A stretch of DNA of 64,000 nt from Sapria himalayana (lineage: Eukaryota; Streptophyta; Magnoliopsida; Malpighiales; Rafflesiaceae): NCBI GenBank assembly GCA_029783825.1, contig JAREIK010003413.1:130252-194251 (forward strand), written 5' to 3'. The notes beneath the pieces were generated by a model. That model saw nothing but the letters and a program-made list of their open reading frames with translations. It was not told where the DNA came from and searched no databases. A program made the position numbers and the translations under genes. Of this stretch, positions 23,788-37,666 are shown in pieces (within the stretch, counting starts at the first letter, position 1; every line of letters starts with the position of its first letter).

Positions 23788-26119
23788 TATATTTTTTGTT
23801 ATTTTATTTTTTAAATAAAACCTATAAACCACTAAAAGCCTAAAGACATAAATTGCTAAACTCCTAAACGACAAAACCTATAAATACTTAAACCATTAAA
23901 CTGGTATAGATTAATAATAAATAATAAATCTTATATTAATTTTTATTCAATATAATTTTAAATTTTTATTTTAATTATTTATCAGTTTATTTTTATAGAA
24001 ATATTTATTACAAAATAAATTATTACTGAGACAGATCTAATTTAAATTAAACCGGTATCCCTAAATAATAAATAATAAACCTTATTTTTTTTCATTATAA
24101 TTTTAAATATTCATATTAATTATTTATTTGTTTATTTATAAATAAATATAAATTAAAAAGTATCTTGAGTTAGACAATTCTAATTTATATATATTATTTT
24201 TCATCAAAAAATTATAGATAAACTTTTTAAAAGAAAAAAAATATCTAAACAAAAAATTATTATATAGTAATATATTTTGCTTTGCTTCTGAATCATTTTA
24301 GGTTTTATAATTATATTTTAATTGATATCTATCTTTTTTTAATTGATAACTATCTAATTAATTATAGATTATTAATTTATTTTTTGATCATTATTAGAAT
24401 ATTTATCAATAAAATTGTTTATATTGAATTTATATGATATATAAATATAATGATATTTATAACTAAATATAGAATTAACTTTTGAAAAAAATTTAAAAAT
24501 TATCATATTTCCAAGGGTTTATAACCTTTGGAAATATGAAAAAATAATAAAAATAATTTTTTTGTTATTTTATTTTTTAAATAAAATCTATAAACCACTA
24601 AATGCATACACAGTTATATCAGTAAACTCTTAAACCCCATAATGCCTAAATACATAAACCATTAAACAGCTATATACTATTTAATAATTAATAAATTTAA
24701 TTTTTATTTCAATTTATTATTATTTTAAATATTCATTTTAATTATGTATTAGTTTATTTTTATATAAATTTTTATTACATAATAAATTATGAGTGTGACA
24801 CATATAATTTAAATAATTTATTTTTAATCAAAAAAATATATACAGTTTTAAAAGAAGTATTATTAAAAATTAAAAATTATTAACAACTAATATATTTTAC
24901 TTTAATTTTGAATCAATTTGGGTTTTGTAAATATTTTTTAATTAATATCTATCATATTATAAATAGTTTATTAATTTAATTTTTGATCATTATTATAATA
25001 TCTAACAATAAAATTGTTTATATTTATTTTATATGATATAGAATTATTAAAATTATTATAACTAAATATTATATTCAAATTTCAAAAAAATTTAAATATT
25101 TATAAATTTTCAAAGGTTATAACATTTGTAAATGACAAAGAATTACAATTTTTTTTTCTTATTTTATTATTTAAATAAAACATATAAATCACTAAATGCC
25201 TAAAAACATAAATTGCTAAACTCCTAAACGACAAAACGTCAAAATACTTAAACTATTAAACTGGTATACATTAATAATAAATCATAAATGTCATTTTAAT
25301 TTACATTCAGTATAATTTTAAATTTTTATTTTAATTATTTATCAATTTATTTTTATAGAAATATTAATTACAAAATAAATTATTAGTGAGACAGATATAA
25401 CTTAAATTAAAGCGGTATACCCTAAATAAGAAATAATAAATCTCATTTTTTTTCATTATAATTTTTAATATTCATTTTAATTATTAATTTTTTATTTTTA
25501 TATAAATATTAATTAAAAAACAAATTATGAGTTAGACAAATATAATTTATGTAAATTATTTTTAATCAAAAAAATATAGATAAACTTTTTAAAATAAAAA
25601 AAATTTCAAAACCAAAAATTATTATATAGTAATATATTTTGCTTTGCGTATGAATCATTTTATGTTTTGTAATTATATTTTAATAGATATCTATCTTATT
25701 AATAATTGAGTATTAATTTATTTTTTGATCATTATCAGATTATTTATCACTAAAATTGTTTATGTTGAATTTATATGATATATAAATATAATAATTATTA
25801 TAACTAAATATTGAATTCGCTTTGGAAAAAAATTTAAAAATTATTAAATTTTCAAAGGTTATAACCTTTGAAAATATCAAAAAATAATAAAACTAAATGT
25901 TTTGTTATTTTATTTTTTAAATAAAACCTATAAACCACTAAATGCATAAACAATTAAATTAGTAAACACCTAAACCCCGTAATACCTAAATACATAAACC
26001 ATTAAACTGCTATATAATACATAATAATTAATAAATCTAATTTAACTTTCTATTTATTATAGTTATAAATATTTATTTTAATTATTTATTAGTTTATTTT
26101 AATATAAATATTTATTATA

Positions 26120-27745
26120 AAATAAATTAATAATAGTTTATTAATTTATTTTATTATCGTCATCATAATATCTATAAAAAAATTATTTATATTGAATTTA
26201 CATAATATATAATTATTTAGATTATTATAACAAAATAATATTTTCACATTTTAAAAAAATTTAAAAATTATTAAGTTGTCAAAGGTTATAACCTTTGAAA
26301 ATAAGAAAAAATAAAAAAATGAATTTTTTGTTTTTAGATTTTTTAAATAAAATCTATAAACCACAAAATACCTAAATTCTTAATGACTAAACTCCTAAAC
26401 CTTGAAGCCCATAAATACATAAGTCTTTAAATTAGTATACTCTAAATAATAAATAATAAATCTCATTTTTATTAGTATTTATTATAATATTAAATATTCA
26501 TTTTAATTATTTATCAGTTTATTTTTATAGAAATATTAATTACAAAATAAATTATTAGTGAGACCGATATAATATAAATAATTTATTTTTCATCAAAAAA
26601 ATATAATATCATAAAAAGAGGCAAAATTTTTAAAACAAAATATTATTATTTAGTAATTTATATTAATTTAATTTTGAATAATTGTAGATTTTGCAATTAT
26701 ATTTTCAAAGGTTATAACCTTTAGAAATTAGATAAATTCAATTAAGGCATAAACACTTAATTGACTAAACCCAAAAACACCTAAATACTTAAACCAATAA
26801 ACCTGTATATCCTGAATAATAAATAATAAATCTCAATTTTATTTGTATTCATTATAAATTTAAATATTTATTTTAATTATTTATTAGTTTATTTTTATAG
26901 AATAAAAAATTACAAAATAATTTATGAGGAAGACAAATATAATTTAAATAATTTATTTTTAATAACAAAAATATAAACTTATAAAAAAAGCAAAATATTA
27001 AAAAAAATTATTATTTAGTAATATATACTTTGATTTTGAATAAATTTAGATTTTACAATTATATTTTAAATAATATCTATCTTATTAATAATAGTTTATT
27101 AATTTATTTATTGATCATTATTATAATATCTAGCAAAGTGATTAATTATATTGAATTTAAATGACTTATATTTATTAAGATTATTATAACTAAATATTAT
27201 ATTTACATTTGAAAAAAATTTGAAATTTTTATATTTTCAAAGGTTATAACCTTCAAAAATTATTAAAAAAAATAAAAATAAATTTTTTGTTATATCATTG
27301 TTTAAATAAAGGTTATGGACCACTAAATGCCTAAACACTTAATTCTATAAACTCCTAAACACAAAAGCCCCTAAATACTTAAAACTTTAAACTCGTAAAC
27401 CTTAAATATAATTTAAATAATTTATTTTTAATCAAAAAAAATATAAGCTTATAAAAAGAAGCAAAAACTAAAAAACAAAAATTATTACTTGATAATAAAT
27501 TTTACTTTGATTTTGAATAATTTTAGGTTTTGCAATTAAATTTTAATTTATATCTATCATATTAATAATAGCATATTAATTTATTTTTTGATAATTGATA
27601 TGCTATCTATCAATAAAATTGTTTATATTTAGTTTTTATTATATAAAATTATAATGATTATTATTACTAAATATTGTATTCACATTTTTAAAAAATATAA
27701 AATTATTATATTTTCAAAGGTTATAACCTTTGAAAATGTGAAAAA
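26120..27745 (+). repeat. L-M-N-O monomer series, copy 2
   Basis: Cores near 26287, 26713, 27243 and 27724 with the same flanks as 20.5-22.3 kb. It starts abruptly at about 26125 from a C-type monomer. Its M monomer is shortened: the sequence jumps from gcaattatatttt directly to the core at about 26703, removing about 150 bases. Confidence 0.65.
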
Positions 27746-29084
27746 ATATAAAATTTTTTTTTTCATTATTTCATTATTTAAATAAAACCTATAAACCACT
27801 AAATGCCTAAAAATATAAATCGCTAAAGTCGTAAATGGAAAAACCTCTAAATACTTAAAATATTAAATTGGTATACATTATAATAATTCATAAATCTCAT
27901 TTAAATTTTTATTCAGTATAATTTTAAATTTTTATTTTAATTATATATAAGTTTATTTTTATAGAGATATTAATTACAAAATAAATTATTAGTGAGATAG
28001 ATCTAATTTAAATTAGACTGGAATACCCAAAATAATAACGAATAAATCTCAATATATATTTTTTTCATTATAATTTTAAATATTCATTTTAATTATTTAT
28101 TTGTTTATTTTTATATAAATATTAATTAAAAAATAAAATATGATTTGGACAAATATAATTTATATAAATTAATTTTAATCAAAAAAATATGGATAAACTT
28201 TTTAAAAGAAAAAAAAATTCAAAACAACAAATTATTATATAGTAATATATTTTGATTTCTTCTGAATCATTTTAGGATTTTTTAGTATATTTTAATTGAT
28301 ATCTATCTTATTAATAATAGATTATTAATTTATATTTTGATCATTATTTGAATATTTATCTATAAAAGTGTTTATATTGAATTTATATGATATATAAATA
28401 TAATGATTATTATAATGAAATAATGAATTCACTTTTGAAAAAAATTTAAAAATTATTATATTTTCAAAGGTTATAACCTTTGAAAATATCAAAAAATAAT
28501 AAAAATAAATATTTTGTTATTTTAATTTTTAAATAAAACATATAAACCAATAAATGCATACATTGTTAAATCAGTAAACTCCTAAGGCCCGTAATGCCTA
28601 AATACATAAACCATTAAACCGCTATATGCTACTTAATAATTAAGAAATCTAATTTATATTTCAATTTATTATTATTTTAAATATTCATTTTAATTATTTA
28701 TAAGTTTATTTTTATAGAAATATTTATTACAAAATAAATTATGAGTGCGACAAAGATAATTTTAATAATTTATTTTTAATTAAAAAAATATATACGCTTA
28801 TAAAAGAAGTAAAAATTTAAAAATTAAAAATTATTATCCATTAATATTTTTTACTTTAATTTTGAATCAATTTGGGTTTTGTAAATATTTTTTAATTATT
28901 TTTAATCTTATTATTAATAGTTTATTAATTTAATTTTTGATCATTTTTATAATATCTATCAATAAAATTGTTTATATTGAATTTATATGATATATAATTA
29001 TTAAAATTATTATAACTAAATATTGTATTCACATTTCAAAAAATTTTAAATATTATTATATTTTCAAAGGTTATAACCTAGGAA

Positions 29085-29210
29085 ATTAATAAATATTTTT
29101 ATATATCATATATTATTATATGATATTATAAATATTATAAATATTTAAAATATTATTATATTTTAAATATTATTATAACTAAATATTATAATAATATTAT
29201 AACCTATGAA
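29085..29210 (+). repeat. Core split by local AT-rich expansion
   Basis: After aaggttataaccta the sequence runs into about 110 bases of short self-similar AT phrases (tattattatat, ataaatattat) and then repeats ttataacctatgaaaa, so the second half of the core appears twice. No foreign sequence is recognisable. Confidence 0.6.
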
Positions 29211-32200
29211 AAGGACAAAAAATTACAAATTTTTTTTAGTTATTTTTTTGTTTAAATAAAACCTATAAACAACTAAATGCCTAAAAACATAAATCGCTAA
29301 ACTCCTAAATGAAAATCTTATAAATAATTAAACTATTAATTTGGTATACATTAATAATAAATTATAAATCTCATTTTAATTTTTATTAAGTATAATTTTA
29401 TATATTTTTTAATTATTTATCAGTTTATTTTTATAGAAATATTAATTACAAAATAAATTATTAGTAAGACAGATCTATTTTAAATAATTTATTTTTTATC
29501 AAAAAAAATATATACTTAAAAAGAATCAAAATTTTAAAAATAATTTTTTTTTATTTTGTAATATATTTTATTTTGATTTTGAATCATTTTAGTTTTTGAA
29601 ATTATATTTTAATTTATTTCATTCTTATTTATAATAGTTTATTAATTTTTTATTGATCATTATTATAATATCTATTAATAAAATTATTTATATTGAGTTT
29701 AAATTATATATAATTATTAAGATTATTATAACTAAATATTATATTAACATTTAAAAAAAATTAAACATTATTATATTTTCAAAGGTTATAACCTTCATAA
29801 ATTAAAAAAATCAAAAAATTTAATTTTTTTTTTATTCTTTAAATAAAAACTATAAATCACTAAAGTCCTAAACACTTAAATCACTAAACCCCAAAACACC
29901 TAAATACGTAAACCATTAAAGTAGTATATCCTGAATAATAAATAATAAATTTCAATTTTATTTCTATTCATTATAATTTTAAATATTCATTTTAATTATT
30001 TTTTAGTTTAATTTTATAGAATTATAAATTAAAAATAAATTACGTGGAAGACAAATATAATTTAAATAATTTACTTTTAATAACAAAAAATATAAACTTA
30101 TAAAAAGAAGCAAAACATCAAAAAAATTATTATTTACTATTATATTTTATTTTGATTTTGAATAAATTTACGTTTTGCAAATATATTTTAAAAAATATCT
30201 ATCTTTTTAATAATTATTTATTAATTTATTTTATGATCATTAATATAATATCTATCAATATAATTGTTTATATTGAATTAACAAGGTAAATATTTATTAA
30301 GATTATCATAACTAAATATAGTATTCACATATAAAAAAAATTTAAAAATTGTTATATTTTCAAAGGTTATAACCTTCAAAAATGAGAAAAAATAACAAAA
30401 ATAAATGTTTTGTTGTATCATTGTTTAAATAAAACTTATAAACCATTAAATGCCTAAATACATAAATCTCTAAACTCCTAAACCCCGAAGCCCCTAAATA
30501 CCTAAACCTTTCAACACATAAACCTTAAATATAATTTAAATAATTTATAGAAATATTAATTAAAAAATAAATTATGATTGACAAATATAATTTAAATAAT
30601 ATATTTTTCATCAAAAAAATATATAAGCTTATAAAATGATACAAAAACTAAAAAAAATTATTATTTAGTAATAAATTTTACTTTGATTTTGAATCATTTG
30701 ATGTTTTTAATTATATTTTAATTTATATCTATCATATTAATAATAGTTTATTAATTTATCTTTTGATAATTTAGATAATATTAATCTATAAAATTGTTTA
30801 AATTTATTTTATATAAAATATAGTTATAATAATTATTATTACAAAATATTGTATTCACATTTTTAAAAAATTTTAAAATTAATATATTTTCAAATGTTAT
30901 GACTTTTGAAAATTTGATAAAATATCAAAAATAAATTTTTTGTTATTTCATTGTTTAAATAAAAGCTATAAACCATAAAATGCCTAAATACTTAAATCAA
31001 TAACTTCTAAATCTCGAAAACCCTAAATACTTAAACCATTAAACTAGTATATCCTGAATAATAAATAATAAAAATCTCAATTTTATTTGTATTCATTCTA
31101 ATTTTAAATATTCATTTTAATTATTTATTAGTTTATTTTTATCGAATTATAAATTAAAAATAAATTATGTGGAAGACAAATATAATTTAAAGAATTTACT
31201 TTTAATAAAAAAAATATAAACTTATAAAAAGAAGCAAAACATCAAAAAAAATATTATTTTGTAATATATTTTAATTTGATTTTGAATAAATTTATGTTTT
31301 GCAAATATATTTTAAATAATATCTTTCTTTTTAAGAAAAGTATATTAATTTATTTTTTGATCATTAATATAATATATATCAATGTAATTATTTATATTGA
31401 ATTTACATGATATATAATTATTAAAATTATCATAACTAACTATAGTATTCACTTATAAAAAAATTTAAAAATTATTATATTTTCAAAGGTTATAACCTTC
31501 AAAAATGATAAAAAATAACAAAAATAAATTTTTTGTTATATAATTTTTTATATAAAACTTATAAACCATTAAATGCCTAAATACATAAATTTCTAAACTC
31601 CTAAACCCCGAAGCCCCTAAATACTTGAACCTTTAAACTCGTAAACCTTAAAATAATTTAAATAATTTATATAAATATTAATTTCAAAATAAATTATAAG
31701 TGATACAAATATAATTTATATAATATATTTTTCATCAAAAAAATATATAACCTTATAAAATGATGCAAAAACAAAAAAAAATTATTATTTAGTAATAAAT
31801 TTTACTTTGATTTTGAATCATTTTTTGTTTTTTAATTATATTTTTATTTATATATATCATATTAATTATAGTTTATTAATTTATTTTTTGATAATTGATA
31901 TAATATTATCAATAAAATTGTTTATATTTAGTTAATATTATATATAGTTATATTAATTATTATTACTAAATATTGTATAAACATTTTTATAAAATTTTAA
32001 AATTATCATATTTTCAAATGTTATAAACTTTGAAAATTTGAAAAAATATCAAAAATAAATTTTTTGTTATTTCATTATTTAAATAAAACCTATAAACCAC
32101 TAAATCCCTAAAAACCTAAATTGCTAAACTCCTAAATGACAAAACTTTAAATACTTAAACCATTAAATTGGTATACATTAATAGTAAATCATAAGTCTCA

Positions 32201-33934
32201 ATTTAATTTTTATTAAGTATAATTTTAAATTTTTATTTTAATTATTTATCAGTTTTTTTTATAGAAATAATAATAAAAAAAAATTATTAGTGAGACAGAT
32301 ATAATTTAAATTAAACAGGTATAATCTAAATAATAAATAATAAATCTCATTTTATTTCATTATTATTTTAAATATTCATTTTAATTATTTATTTGTTTAG
32401 TTTTATATAAATATTAATTACAAAATAACGTATAAGTTATACAAATATAATTTTTATAAATTAATTTTCAACAAAAAAATATAGATAAACTAATTAGAAG
32501 AAGAAAAAAAATAAAAACAAAAAATTATTATATTGTAATATATTTTGCTTTATTTCTAAATCATTTTAAGTTTTGTAATTATATTTTAATTGATATCTAA
32601 CTTATTAATAATAGATTATTAAAATATTATTGTATCATTATTATAATATTTATCAATAAAAATATTTATATTGAATTTATATGATATATATATATTTAAT
32701 AATTATTATAACTAAATATTATATTTACTTTTGAAAAAAATTTAAAAATTATTATATTTTCAAAGATTATAACCTTTTAACATATGAAAATAAAAAAAAA
32801 TATTTTTTTGTTATTTTATTGTTTAAATAAAACCTATAAACTACTAAATGCATAAACACTTAAATCACTAAAATACAAAATCCCGATACCCCTATATAGA
32901 TAATCTTTTAAAACGGGATACCCTAAATAATAATTAATTAATCTCATTTTTATTTGTTTTCATTATAATTTAAAAAATTTATTTTGATTCTTTAGTTTTT
33001 TGTTATATATATATATTAAATATAAAATAAATTATGAGTTAAAAATAAAATTTATAAAAATTATTTTTCATCAAAAAATACATAAGCTTATAAAAAGAAT
33101 AAAAATTTAAAAACAAATAATTATTATTTAGTAATATATTTTGCTTTGCTTTTGAATCATTTTAGGTTTTGATATTATATTTTAAGTAATATCAATCTTA
33201 TTCATAATAGATTTTTAATTTATTTTTTGATAATTATTAGAATATCTATCAATAAAATTGTTTATATTGAATTTATATGATATATAATTATTATAATTAT
33301 TATAAATAAATATTTATTCACTTTTGAAAAAAATTTAAAAATTATTATATTTTCAAATGTTATATAACCTTTGAAAATATCAAAAAATAATAAAAATAAT
33401 TTTTTTTATTTTATTTTTTAAATAAAAACTATAAACCACTAAATGCATACACAGTTAAATCATTAAACTCCTAAACCCTATAATGCCTAAATACATAAAT
33501 TATTAAAATTCTATATACTACTTAATAATTAATAAATCTAATTTTTATTTCTATTTATTATAATTTTAAATATTCATTTTAATTATTTATAAGTTTATTT
33601 TTAGAGATATATTTATTATAAAATAAAGTTGAGTGCGACAAATATAAATTAATTAATTTATTTTTAGTAAAAAAATATATGCTTATAAAAGAAGTAAAAA
33701 TTTAAAAATTAAAAATTATTATCCAGTAATATATTTTACTTTAATTTTGAATCAATTTGGGTTTTGTAAATATTTTTTAATTAATATCTATCTTTTTATT
33801 AATAGTTTATTAATTTAATTTTTGATCATTTGTATATTATCTATCAATAAAATTATTTATATTAAATTTATATGATATATAATTATTAATATTATTATAA
33901 CAAAATATTATATTCATATTTCAAAAAATTTTAA

Positions 33935-35190
33935 ATATTAAATTATTTTTAATGTTTATAACCTTTGAAAATCAGAAAAAATCAAAAAAAATTTTTTTGA
34001 TTTTTATTATATAAATAAAACCTATAAACCACTAAATGCCTAAAAACATAAATTGATAAACTCCTAAACGACAAAATTCCTAAATAATCAAACCATTAAA
34101 CCGGAATACAATATATATTAAATCATAAATCTCATTTTAATTTGTATTCATTATCATTTTAAATATTCATTTTAATTATTTATTAGTTTATTGTTTATAG
34201 AAATATTAATTACAAAATAAATAATGAGTTAGACATATATAATTTTAATAATTTATTTTTAATCAAAAAAATATATAAGCTTATAAAAAGAAGAAATAAT
34301 TTAAAAACAAAAAAGTATTATTTAGTAATATATTTTACTTTCATTTTGAATCATTATATATAGGTTTTGCAATTATATTTTAATTGCTATCAATCTCATT
34401 AATAAAAGTTTATTAATTTATTATTTGATCATTTTTATAATATATAACAATAAAATTACTTATATTCAATGTAAATGTCTTATAATTATTAAGATTATTA
34501 TAACTAAATATTATATTTACATTTGAAAAAAATTTAAAAATTATTATATTTTCAAAGGTTATAACCTTCAAAAATGATAAAAAATCACAAAAATAATTAT
34601 TTTATTATTTTATTCTTTAAATAAAACTTATAAACCACTAAATGCCTAAACATTTAAATCTCTAGACTCCTAAACACCAAAATCTCCTAAATACCTAAAC
34701 CATTAAACCTCTATAACCTAAATAATAAATAATAAATCTCATTTTTATTTGTATTCATTATGATTTTAAATATTCATTTTAATTATTTTTTAGTTTATTT
34801 TTATAGAAATATTAATTACAAATTAAATAATGAGTGAGACATATATACTTTAAATAAATTATTTTTTATGAAAAAAAAATAAGCTTATAAAAATAAACAA
34901 AATTTCAAAAATTTAAAATTTATTTAGTAATATAATTTACTTTGATTTGAATTATTTTGGTTTTTGCAAATATATTTTAATTAATATCTATCTTATTAAT
35001 AATAGTTTATTATTTTATTTTTTGATCATTATAATAATATATATTAATAAATTTTTTTATAATGAATTTACAACAAATATAATTTTAAGATTATTATAAC
35101 TAAATATTGTATTCCTATTTTATAACTATTATAAAATTATTATATTTTTAAAGGTTATAACATTTGAAAATCACAGAAATTCATAAATAT
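33935..35190 (+). repeat. G-H-I monomer series, copy 3
   Basis: Cores near 33955 (G; the left arm is degenerate, aatgtttataacc), 34562 (H, ctctagactcc) and 35155 (I, followed by a close variant of cacgaaaattcat). Confidence 0.75.
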
Positions 35191-36125
35191 AAATTTTTTG
35201 TTATTTATTTGATTAAATAAAACCTATAAACACCTAAATTTGTAAACATATAAATCAATAAACTCATTAACCCCAAAACCACAAAAAACTTAAACAATTA
35301 AATAGTTATACCCTAAATAATAAATCTTAAATCTCATTTTTATTAGTATTAGTTGTAATTTTAAATATACATTTTAATTATTTATTAGTTTATTTTTATA
35401 GAAATATAAATTAAAAAATAAATTATTTGAGACAAATATAATTTAAATATTTTTATTTTTCATCAAAAAATATATAGGCTTATAAATGGATCCAAAAATT
35501 TAAAAATTTAAAATTAATATTTCATAAAATATTTCACTTTGATTAACGAATCATTTTAGGTTTTTAAAATATATTTTAAACAATATTTATCTTATCAATA
35601 ATTGTTAATTACTTTTATATGATCATTATTATAATATATATCAATAAAATAGTTTATATTGAATTTATATGATATATAATTATTATGATTATTATTATGA
35701 TTATTATATGATATATATTCACTTTTCAAAAAAAATTATAAATTATTATATTTTCAAAGGTTATAACATTCAAAAATGAGAAAAAATAACAAAAATAATT
35801 TTTTTGTTATTTTATTTTTTATATAAAACCTATAAACCACTAAATAACTAAATTCTAAAATAACTAAATTCTAAAATGTCTAAACTCCTAAACCTCGAAG
35901 CCCATAAATACTTAAAACATTAAATTAGTATTGTCCAAATAATAAATAATAAATCTAATTTTTATTAATATTCATTATAATTTTAAATATTCATTTTAAT
36001 TATTTATCAGTTTATTTTTATATAAATATTAATTACAAAATAAATTATTAGTGTGACATATATAGTTTAAATAATTTATTTTTTATTAAAAAAATTCTTA
36101 TAAAAAAAGGCAAATTTTAAAAAAT

Positions 36126-36142
36126 AAATAATTATTATTTAG
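36126..36142. repeat. Left target site duplication of LINE
   Basis: aaataattattatttag, repeated after the LINE poly(A) at 42445-42464 with one extra att triplet. The length suits target-primed reverse transcription. Confidence 0.8.
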
Positions 36143-36264
36143 AGATTTGAAAAAAGAATATGTTTTTGTTCAAGTTTTGCTCTCAATTTCTAGAGAGAGA
36201 AACACATTTTTTAGAGTGAGAAAAAAACAATTTGCATTGAAGAAGAAGCCGATTTCATTCTAAA
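36143..36264 (+). promoter_or_regulatory. LINE 5' untranslated region
   Basis: Leader from the target duplication to the ORF1 ATG, with gctctcaatttctagagaga and related CT/AG-rich tracts, as is common in plant L1 leaders. An internal promoter is expected here from family knowledge but is not visible as a motif. Confidence 0.6.
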
Positions 36265-37666
36265 ATGGAGCAATTTGATCTATTAAGTGATAAGAAGTCA
36301 TTTGCTTATCAAATTAAAAGGACCGCGCATCACTATTCTGAATCTTCGGAAATTCACGGGTAAAAAAATGGAGAACTCTCGATAGAGTTCTCCCCTCCCG
36401 ACATTGCCATGCTTGCTGAAGCTCACAAATACACGATAGTGGGCAAATTCTCCCATGGGCGACCTCGCATTGAAGATATCAGAACATTCTTCGCTTCACT
36501 GAAACTTAAAGGTCTGTCAAAAACCGGTGTTCTGGATGCTAAACATATTCTAATTCAACTATCCACCGAGGAGGATTTTCATAGAGTATGGTTGAAGGCA
36601 GTATGGTATATCTTGGGCTATCCTATGAGAGCCTTCAGATGGATGCCTTCCTTCACAACCAATCAGGAGTCGCCATTATACTCGGTTTGGTTTTTCTTCC
36701 CTATGCTGCCTATTCACTTCTTTGATAAGCTCTCCCTCTATCATATAGCTAGTGTAGTTGGCACCCCTCTTCTCCTTGATGGTGCCACTGCCATGTTATC
36801 TCGACCAAGTGTAGCCCGGCTCTGCATAGAAGTGAACTTACTACAACACATCCCTCACCGTATATGGATTGGCAGTAAAAATGGAAATGGATTCTAGCAA
36901 GAAGTGATTCCAGAAAATCTCCCAAGCTACTGCTCCTACTGTAATAAACTGGGGCATTCATGTGAACATTATTTGGTTAAAAAATTTACAGTAGACAAAT
37001 AGAGGTTTGGCCCTAGAATAGAAACAAGAAATAAGAGGGAAGAATATAGAATTAAACCCCCTCAACATAGTGAACAGAACTGTATGGGTGTTGTTACAGG
37101 AATGAAAATAGTGGAATATGTCCCCACTAGGAAAGAAGTTTTTGAATGGGCTAGAAAAATTAGTAATTTTGAGGAAAATGCTAAAAATAACTTAGAGAAA
37201 AATGCTAAAAATAATTTAGAAGAAGATTCTGAAGTGGCTAAAAACCATGAACTAATACTAAAAATAGCTGAAATAAATAACAAAATTAGGAGAGGAAGAT
37301 TCGAAACCAAAAAAAAAGAGTGTGGGGAGATGGAAAGGGCAAGAGGAGTTAGGCAATAACTTAGATGAAAATTTAGAGGTTAGAAGCGATTTCATGTTAA
37401 ATATAAATGAGGAAGATTCTGATTTTATAAAAGCCGCCAAAGATGATTTAGAAATTGATAATTTGAAAAATATAACGGGAGATAGAGATTGGGCCATGGA
37501 GGAAATAAAACTCATGGCATTACAGCTATGCACGGAATGGAAAAATGAAAAATCAGGAGATTTTAGTTCAATTAAAAAATCTAGAAACATGAAAAAATAA
37601 TTAGATAAAACATATGAATCAAAATGCACTACAAGAGCTTGGGCTAAATCCACTTCTAATGTTTAG
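36265..37666 (+). pseudogene. LINE ORF1 (DUF4283-like RNA-binding protein), broken
   Basis: ATG 36265 starts a frame interrupted by TAA (36361), TAG (36895) and TAG (37000). A shift near 37340 leads to a second frame carrying TAA 37598 and ending at TAG 37664. N-terminal part about 36409-36894: DUF4283-like domain (HKYTIVGKFSHGRP, then VWYILGYPMRAFRW). The TAG at 36895 lies in GF-stop-QEV, where the family has Trp. A zinc knuckle follows at 36929-36965: PSYCSYCNKLGHSCEHY, with Tyr where the last Cys of CX2CX4HX4C should be. Downstream is a charged, Asn/Lys/Glu-rich tail with an imperfect duplication (ENAKNNLE then KNAKNNLE at about 37170-37220). The normal role would be to coat LINE RNA. The last 8 bases overlap the ORF2 start. 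Confidence 0.88.

Larger units (their letters stand above)
23788..36142 (+). repeat. Satellite, forward block 3
   Basis: Cores near 24515, 25120, 25860, 26287, 26713, 27243, 27724, 28470, 29072, 29785, 30370, 30898, 31493, 32022, 32766, 33362, 33955, 34562, 35155 and 35763. Holds the second L-M-N-O series, an alternating pair of types (30370, 30898, 31493, 32022) and a G-H-I series (33.9-35.2 kb). Short chimeric monomers lie at 25860-26713. No gene. The last bases form the LINE target site. Confidence 0.95.
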
